Assembly: GCA_018725535.1 (NCBI GenBank)
Contig: QLUS01000035.1
Location: 1-14,224, forward strand
Direction: 5' to 3'
Source of the DNA: Bacillota bacterium
GTDB lineage: Bacteria > Bacillota > UBA994
DNA length: 14,224 nucleotides
Part shown: positions 10,906-14,224 of the stretch, one piece after another
Layout of the letters: the number at the start of each line of letters is the position of its first letter
Position numbering within the stretch: the first letter of the stretch is position 1
The notes under the pieces: generated by a model
What the model saw: the letters and a program-made list of their open reading frames with translations, nothing else
The model's database searches: none
What the model was told of the DNA's origin: nothing
Translations under genes and position numbers: made by a program

Positions 10906-12773
10906 CTCACTAATCTCCCCTCCAAGTTTGCCCTTAATCCACCGTCAAAATCCAATGTTTGTCGTATCACCCAGTAGCGCAGCCACTGCGCATGGTCAGG
11001 CGTTATCACCATGCTGCCTAGTGCCACTACTGGATTGCCGCGCCAGTCCATCGTCAAATCTCGGCGTGGATGACGGTAGAGCCGCAGCAAGATATTTGCG
11101 ATTGTCTGCGCCTGGATTCGTGATTGCACTAAATGATTGTCAGGGAAACGGTAACGCAATCGCCCATTGTCTTGGATACTTACCTCGTCCTCAACTACGA
11201 CACGCTCGCGACCTTGCACTTGTAGTGGTCTGCCATTTATCACCAACGTAAATGCCCCAGCAATCGGGCTATGCACAGATACGTCCGCGCCCCAAGCGTA
11301 AAAAGTTGCGGCTGTTATACTTGCGCCTACTGGCGCACCGACTAAGCTTGCCGCCGCCTCGATTACCGGAGTATGGTTGTAAAATACCGTCTGCCGAATT
11401 GTCTGCCCCGCCGCTATCGACACTGGCTCATTGTTGCGAAAAACCTCTTGCAGCGCGGCTGCCCGCAAGGGGCTAGTTTCGACCTCGATTACATTTGCTA
11501 ATTCGCCCCATTTGATGGGAGTATTTTTTTGGAAGTAACTATCGGCAGTAATCGTCGTGCTTTGTGCTGATGTCATAAACGGCGCGACATATGTTTCCTG
11601 CCCCAAAAGATGGTCTGCTCCCTCAACGCGGATAACGCCAAATCGGTCGGCATATACCTGCCCCAGCGCAGCCTCTGCTATTTGCCGCAACGCGGCGCGA
11701 TGTGAGATTGCGCCAAACCAAGCGTGCGGAACAATGATGCTATCCAGTGCAGGATCAACCCAATAATCAGCAGCACCAAGCCCGGCATCAATTAGGATGG
11801 TTGTTGCTAGTGTTCGCAGCGATATATTAGCATGGACACGGCTAGTTGAGTATGTGCTTTTTGCCAGCATTTCCAGCCTATCGCGCCCCGTAGTTTGGGC
11901 ATAGACTTTTTCTTCTGCCGCGCTCCACTCACCCGACCAAAACATGCCAAGTGGCATCCACTCTATCGGCATGCCTGCACCAAGCCACGCGCGAATTCGG
12001 CGATTAGGGCGCAGTAAGCCAAACAGCGGCGAAGCCACATTGCCGGCATCAAACCGTCGGTCAGCGTTACTCAATTTTAAATTGATTTCATTTGCGCTGA
12101 TGTTGCCAACTGGCAAGCCGCCATGTGCTAGTTCTCGCTCTTCTAGTAGACTAAATGATATGATATCCTCCCCCTCATACGCCGCCTGAACAATGGTGAT
12201 TAATTCAATTATTTTAACTGTTCGGCCGGCGTGGCTCCAACGACGCACCTCTAACACAAGTTGAATAATTCCCGTTACTGGTGAAATGGTTTCTTGCCAA
12301 TCTAGTAGGGTATTGCCAGTGACTGTGCGCGTATGTGCGATTACACCACCTGCTCTAAGTAAGCGAAACTCAAAGTCAACCGGGAATTCACCGCGTGCAC
12401 TGTCCCCTACCACACGTAAGTTGCGGATAGGTCTTGAGAAAAAGTTGACTGTGATTGTCGGAAATGGTGCAACAAACACTCCACCTACTCCCGCGACTTG
12501 CGTCCCCCACCAGCCCATCTGCCCCTCCCCGGGCACACTTGGCGCGGCAAACCATGTGCCGTCTGGGACAGCAACGCCATCTGCAGCAGCCCAGCGGTGG
12601 TGTGGCTCAACAACATTATCAGTCACCTGCGGCAGGAAAGCCGCGTCTATGTGCTCACTTGCCGTGACGGCGACAGAATCATCGAAAATAAGGCTAGTGT
12701 AATCAATGGTAACGCGGCCAAGCACGCGGCGTTCTGGTGCTGTTATAGCTTCGCGGAATGTTGTGGGGATCAT
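10902..12773 (-). CDS. tail hub/baseplate-like protein (623 aa)
   Basis: Residues 1-30 plus about 198-310 (ISFSLLEERELAHGGLPVGN, ISANEINLKLSNADRRF, RIRAWLGAG, WMPLGMFW) match a hub-type module common in tail proteins directly after the tape measure in Gram-positive phages. Residues about 35-195 appear to be an inserted beta-sandwich of galactose-binding type (HRWAAADGVAVPDGTWFAAP ... ITVNFFSRPIRNLRVVGDSA). Residues 300-480 look like the second hub domain, and the last 140 residues are beta-rich (RLYRHPRRDLTMDWRGNPVV). It lacks an obvious peptidase or lysozyme. Start and stop both overlap neighbours by 4 nt. It probably forms the tail tip and may bind host sugars through the inserted domain (inference). 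Confidence 0.8.
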   Translation of the reverse strand: MIPTTFREAITAPERRVLGRVTIDYTSLIFDDSVAVTASEHIDAAFLPQVTDNVVEPHHRWAAADGVAVPDGTWFAAPSVPGEGQMGWWGTQVAGVGGVFVAPFPTITVNFFSRPIRNLRVVGDSARGEFPVDFEFRLLRAGGVIAHTRTVTGNTLLDWQETISPVTGIIQLVLEVRRWSHAGRTVKIIELITIVQAAYEGEDIISFSLLEERELAHGGLPVGNISANEINLKLSNADRRFDAGNVASPLFGLLRPNRRIRAWLGAGMPIEWMPLGMFWSGEWSAAEEKVYAQTTGRDRLEMLAKSTYSTSRVHANISLRTLATTILIDAGLGAADYWVDPALDSIIVPHAWFGAISHRAALRQIAEAALGQVYADRFGVIRVEGADHLLGQETYVAPFMTSAQSTTITADSYFQKNTPIKWGELANVIEVETSPLRAAALQEVFRNNEPVSIAAGQTIRQTVFYNHTPVIEAAASLVGAPVGASITAATFYAWGADVSVHSPIAGAFTLVINGRPLQVQGRERVVVEDEVSIQDNGRLRYRFPDNHLVQSRIQAQTIANILLRLYRHPRRDLTMDWRGNPVVALGSMVITPDHAQWLRYWVIRQTLDFDGGLRANLEGRLVR

Positions 12774-13111
12774 TGTTCCACCACCTCAATATTAACGTCC
12801 TGGAAATATCTCTCGCCGTCAACTCTACGCCACAGCGAGTAAGACATGCCCCTATACTTTACGGTTATAGTCCGCTCATCGGGTGGATCGGGATATCTTA
12901 ACGTGTGGAATGCACGAGCTACCAAACGAGTATGCAGCGCATGTAGTTCTGCTGCACTGAGCAAGTTATACCTCAACTGCAAAACCATTTTAATCGCGAC
13001 AACTTCTGCCACCATGCGCCCGGAAGCCGTTCTGGCGACTCGCTCAATCATTTCTGTACTACTGGCAAAATCAGTTGGTGAGGGGATCAAAACAGCGTTT
13101 AGCCAAAACAT
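12770..13111 (-). CDS. small tail protein after the tape measure (113 aa)
   Basis: This protein lies 3 nt after the tape measure stop, the usual place of a distal-tail-like component. It has a beta-rich body, the motif FHTLRYPDPPDERTITVKYR (68-87) and ends DVNIEVVEQ. The same layout occurs in the gene at 5996-6391 of the accessory operon, so the two are paralogs. The ATG at 13111 overlaps nothing; the nearest upstream purine-rich stretch is GCGGAGGTG at the end of the tape measure gene, 5-8 nt away, a good ribosome site. The stop overlaps the hub-like gene start by 4 nt (ATGA). Its job is probably to join the tail tube to the hub (inference from position). Confidence 0.8.
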   Translation of the reverse strand: MFWLNAVLIPSPTDFASSTEMIERVARTASGRMVAEVVAIKMVLQLRYNLLSAAELHALHTRLVARAFHTLRYPDPPDERTITVKYRGMSYSLWRRVDGERYFQDVNIEVVEQ

Positions 13112-13114
13112 CTG

Positions 13115-14224
13115 CTACACCTCCGCTAGCCGTATGACTGGCATACCCGTCCGCTGACCCTCGCGGATGAGAGCAGGCAGAATCACACGACCAATTCGTG
13201 CGCCATCTATCTCAAGCACCACTTCCTGCCGCTGACCCTCACGACCTTGCTCAATCTGGGTAGCTCGAGTAACGTCCCTCATGGCTTTATATACAGCTTG
13301 CCCGACTGTACTAGTTATGTCGTCCATGCCTGCTCCGAAACTACCCCTATGACGTAGCGACGGAATACTTGCTTCCACGGGATGCATCGCGGGCATTGTC
13401 GCTGCCGCTAAAGTAGGCAAGCGTAGATTTTCTAACTTACCGTATTCTTGCTGTATCATCCGCACTCCTGCTTTTATGCTGTCTACGAGTGACGGACTTT
13501 GACGGGCGAAGGGATTGATGCGTTGCAAGAAACCGCCAATTTCGCTAGTAAGATCACTAACAATTTTTGAAGCCCGCCGAAACGGTGCTGCAATTGCATC
13601 TGTAACTCCCGCAACTATATTTCGGATACCGCTCACCATAGAATTAAATCGGCTAACCACACCATCCCAGAGACTTTGCACGAAGCCCAACGCAGCCGTT
13701 ACGGCGCTGGAAAAAATTCTGCGCACTTCTGCCCACAGAGTAATAAAAAACCCTTTCACCGCGCCCCAGTGCCTGATAAGCATGAAAACCCCAGCGGCTA
13801 AAGCAGCGACGGCTAAAACGACTAAACCGATGGGGCTAATCAACGCTAAAAATACCGCTTTCCCGATTACTAACGCACTTTTTAATGCAATAATCTTGCC
13901 TTTTAAAGCAACAATAGCGACTTTCAATGTTGCGATCCCCGCCGCTATTTTTGCAACCGAGCTAAGTAATAGTCCAAGCACCAGCAACACTGGGCCGATG
14001 GCAGCCGCAAGTAGTGCAACTGTAATGATAACTCTTTTCGTGCCTTCATTAAGTGATGAAAACTTCTCAACCCCTCGGGATATATACCCTGCCAGCTGTA
14101 GCAAAGTCGGCAGCAACACCTCGCCTATCTGCTGCGCGGCGACCGCTAGCGTCGCTGTTAACTGCTTAAAAGCGAACGCCGCCTCACCAACCCCGGTAGT
14201 CTGCTCTTTAAACGCCGCGTCTGT
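13115..14224 (-). CDS. phage tail tape measure protein, C-terminal part (runs off window)
   Basis: The frame is open from the window edge to the stop at 13115, 369 residues. No start is needed at the GTG at 14119, because the codons before it continue the same frame (TDAAFKEQTTGVGEAAFAFK). The visible part has a long hydrophobic stretch (about residues 65-160 of the fragment) with ALLAAAIGPVLLVLGLLLSS and LISPIGLVVLAVAALAAGVF, typical of the membrane-active region of TP901-type tape measures. Amphipathic helices with SLWDGVVSRFNSMVSGIRNI follow. The protein sets tail length and helps DNA cross the host membrane. The C-terminal end (IREGQRTGMPVIRLAEV) is likely to contact the tail tip. Confidence 0.92.
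   Translation of the reverse strand, partial: TDAAFKEQTTGVGEAAFAFKQLTATLAVAAQQIGEVLLPTLLQLAGYISRGVEKFSSLNEGTKRVIITVALLAAAIGPVLLVLGLLLSSVAKIAAGIATLKVAIVALKGKIIALKSALVIGKAVFLALISPIGLVVLAVAALAAGVFMLIRHWGAVKGFFITLWAEVRRIFSSAVTAALGFVQSLWDGVVSRFNSMVSGIRNIVAGVTDAIAAPFRRASKIVSDLTSEIGGFLQRINPFARQSPSLVDSIKAGVRMIQQEYGKLENLRLPTLAAATMPAMHPVEASIPSLRHRGSFGAGMDDITSTVGQAVYKAMRDVTRATQIEQGREGQRQEVVLEIDGARIGRVILPALIREGQRTGMPVIRLAEV

Overview
The window reads as one continuous stretch of a tailed-phage (siphovirus-type) genome or prophage from a Gram-positive host. I suspect Clostridia or Negativicutes, with low certainty. The basis is strong AGGAGG-type ribosome sites, frequent GTG and TTG starts, an XhlA-like lysis protein, an amidase with LysM, and TTGACA/TATAAT-type promoters. 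Every supported gene lies on the minus strand, so transcription runs from position 14224 toward position 1. No integrase, attachment site, tRNA or CRISPR array is visible.

Region A (14224 to about 8030) is the end of the tail module. In transcription order it holds the C-terminal part of a tape measure protein, a small tail protein, a 623-residue hub/baseplate-like protein, a 148-residue virion-type protein, a 56-residue Cys-containing protein, a 465-residue tail fibre with a knob-like domain, and a six-blade Kelch-like beta-propeller. These genes are packed tightly, and most neighbours overlap by exactly 4 nt (ATGA or TTGA), which implies translational coupling.

Region B (about 7965 to 6630) is the lysis module: an XhlA-like coiled-coil/TM protein, a 57-residue holin-like membrane protein and an amidase_3 + LysM endolysin. 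A strong intrinsic terminator follows. The endolysin reading frame is broken exactly after the first zinc-binding histidine.

Region C (about 6580 to 590) is an accessory or early operon driven by a strong promoter (TTGACA, 17 bp, TGG-TAAGAT) with phased A-tracts upstream. It contains a second copy of the small tail-protein family, two related TGKRW proteins, an XRE-type regulator, several tiny zinc-ribbon proteins, a broken two-TM peptide, a hexapeptide-repeat beta-helix protein, a DPPH methyltransferase, a DUF3780-like protein and a Cys-rich protein of unknown function. A 19-nt stem-loop is repeated just upstream of the ribosome sites of several of these genes.

Region D (440 to 1) has a second strong promoter (TTGACG, 17 bp, TATAAT). 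It drives a small basic protein and the start of an SbcC/RecF-like ATPase that continues out of the window, probably the start of a recombination/replication block. Two frame breaks and one in-frame stop suggest prophage decay, sequencing error, or (less likely) recoding.
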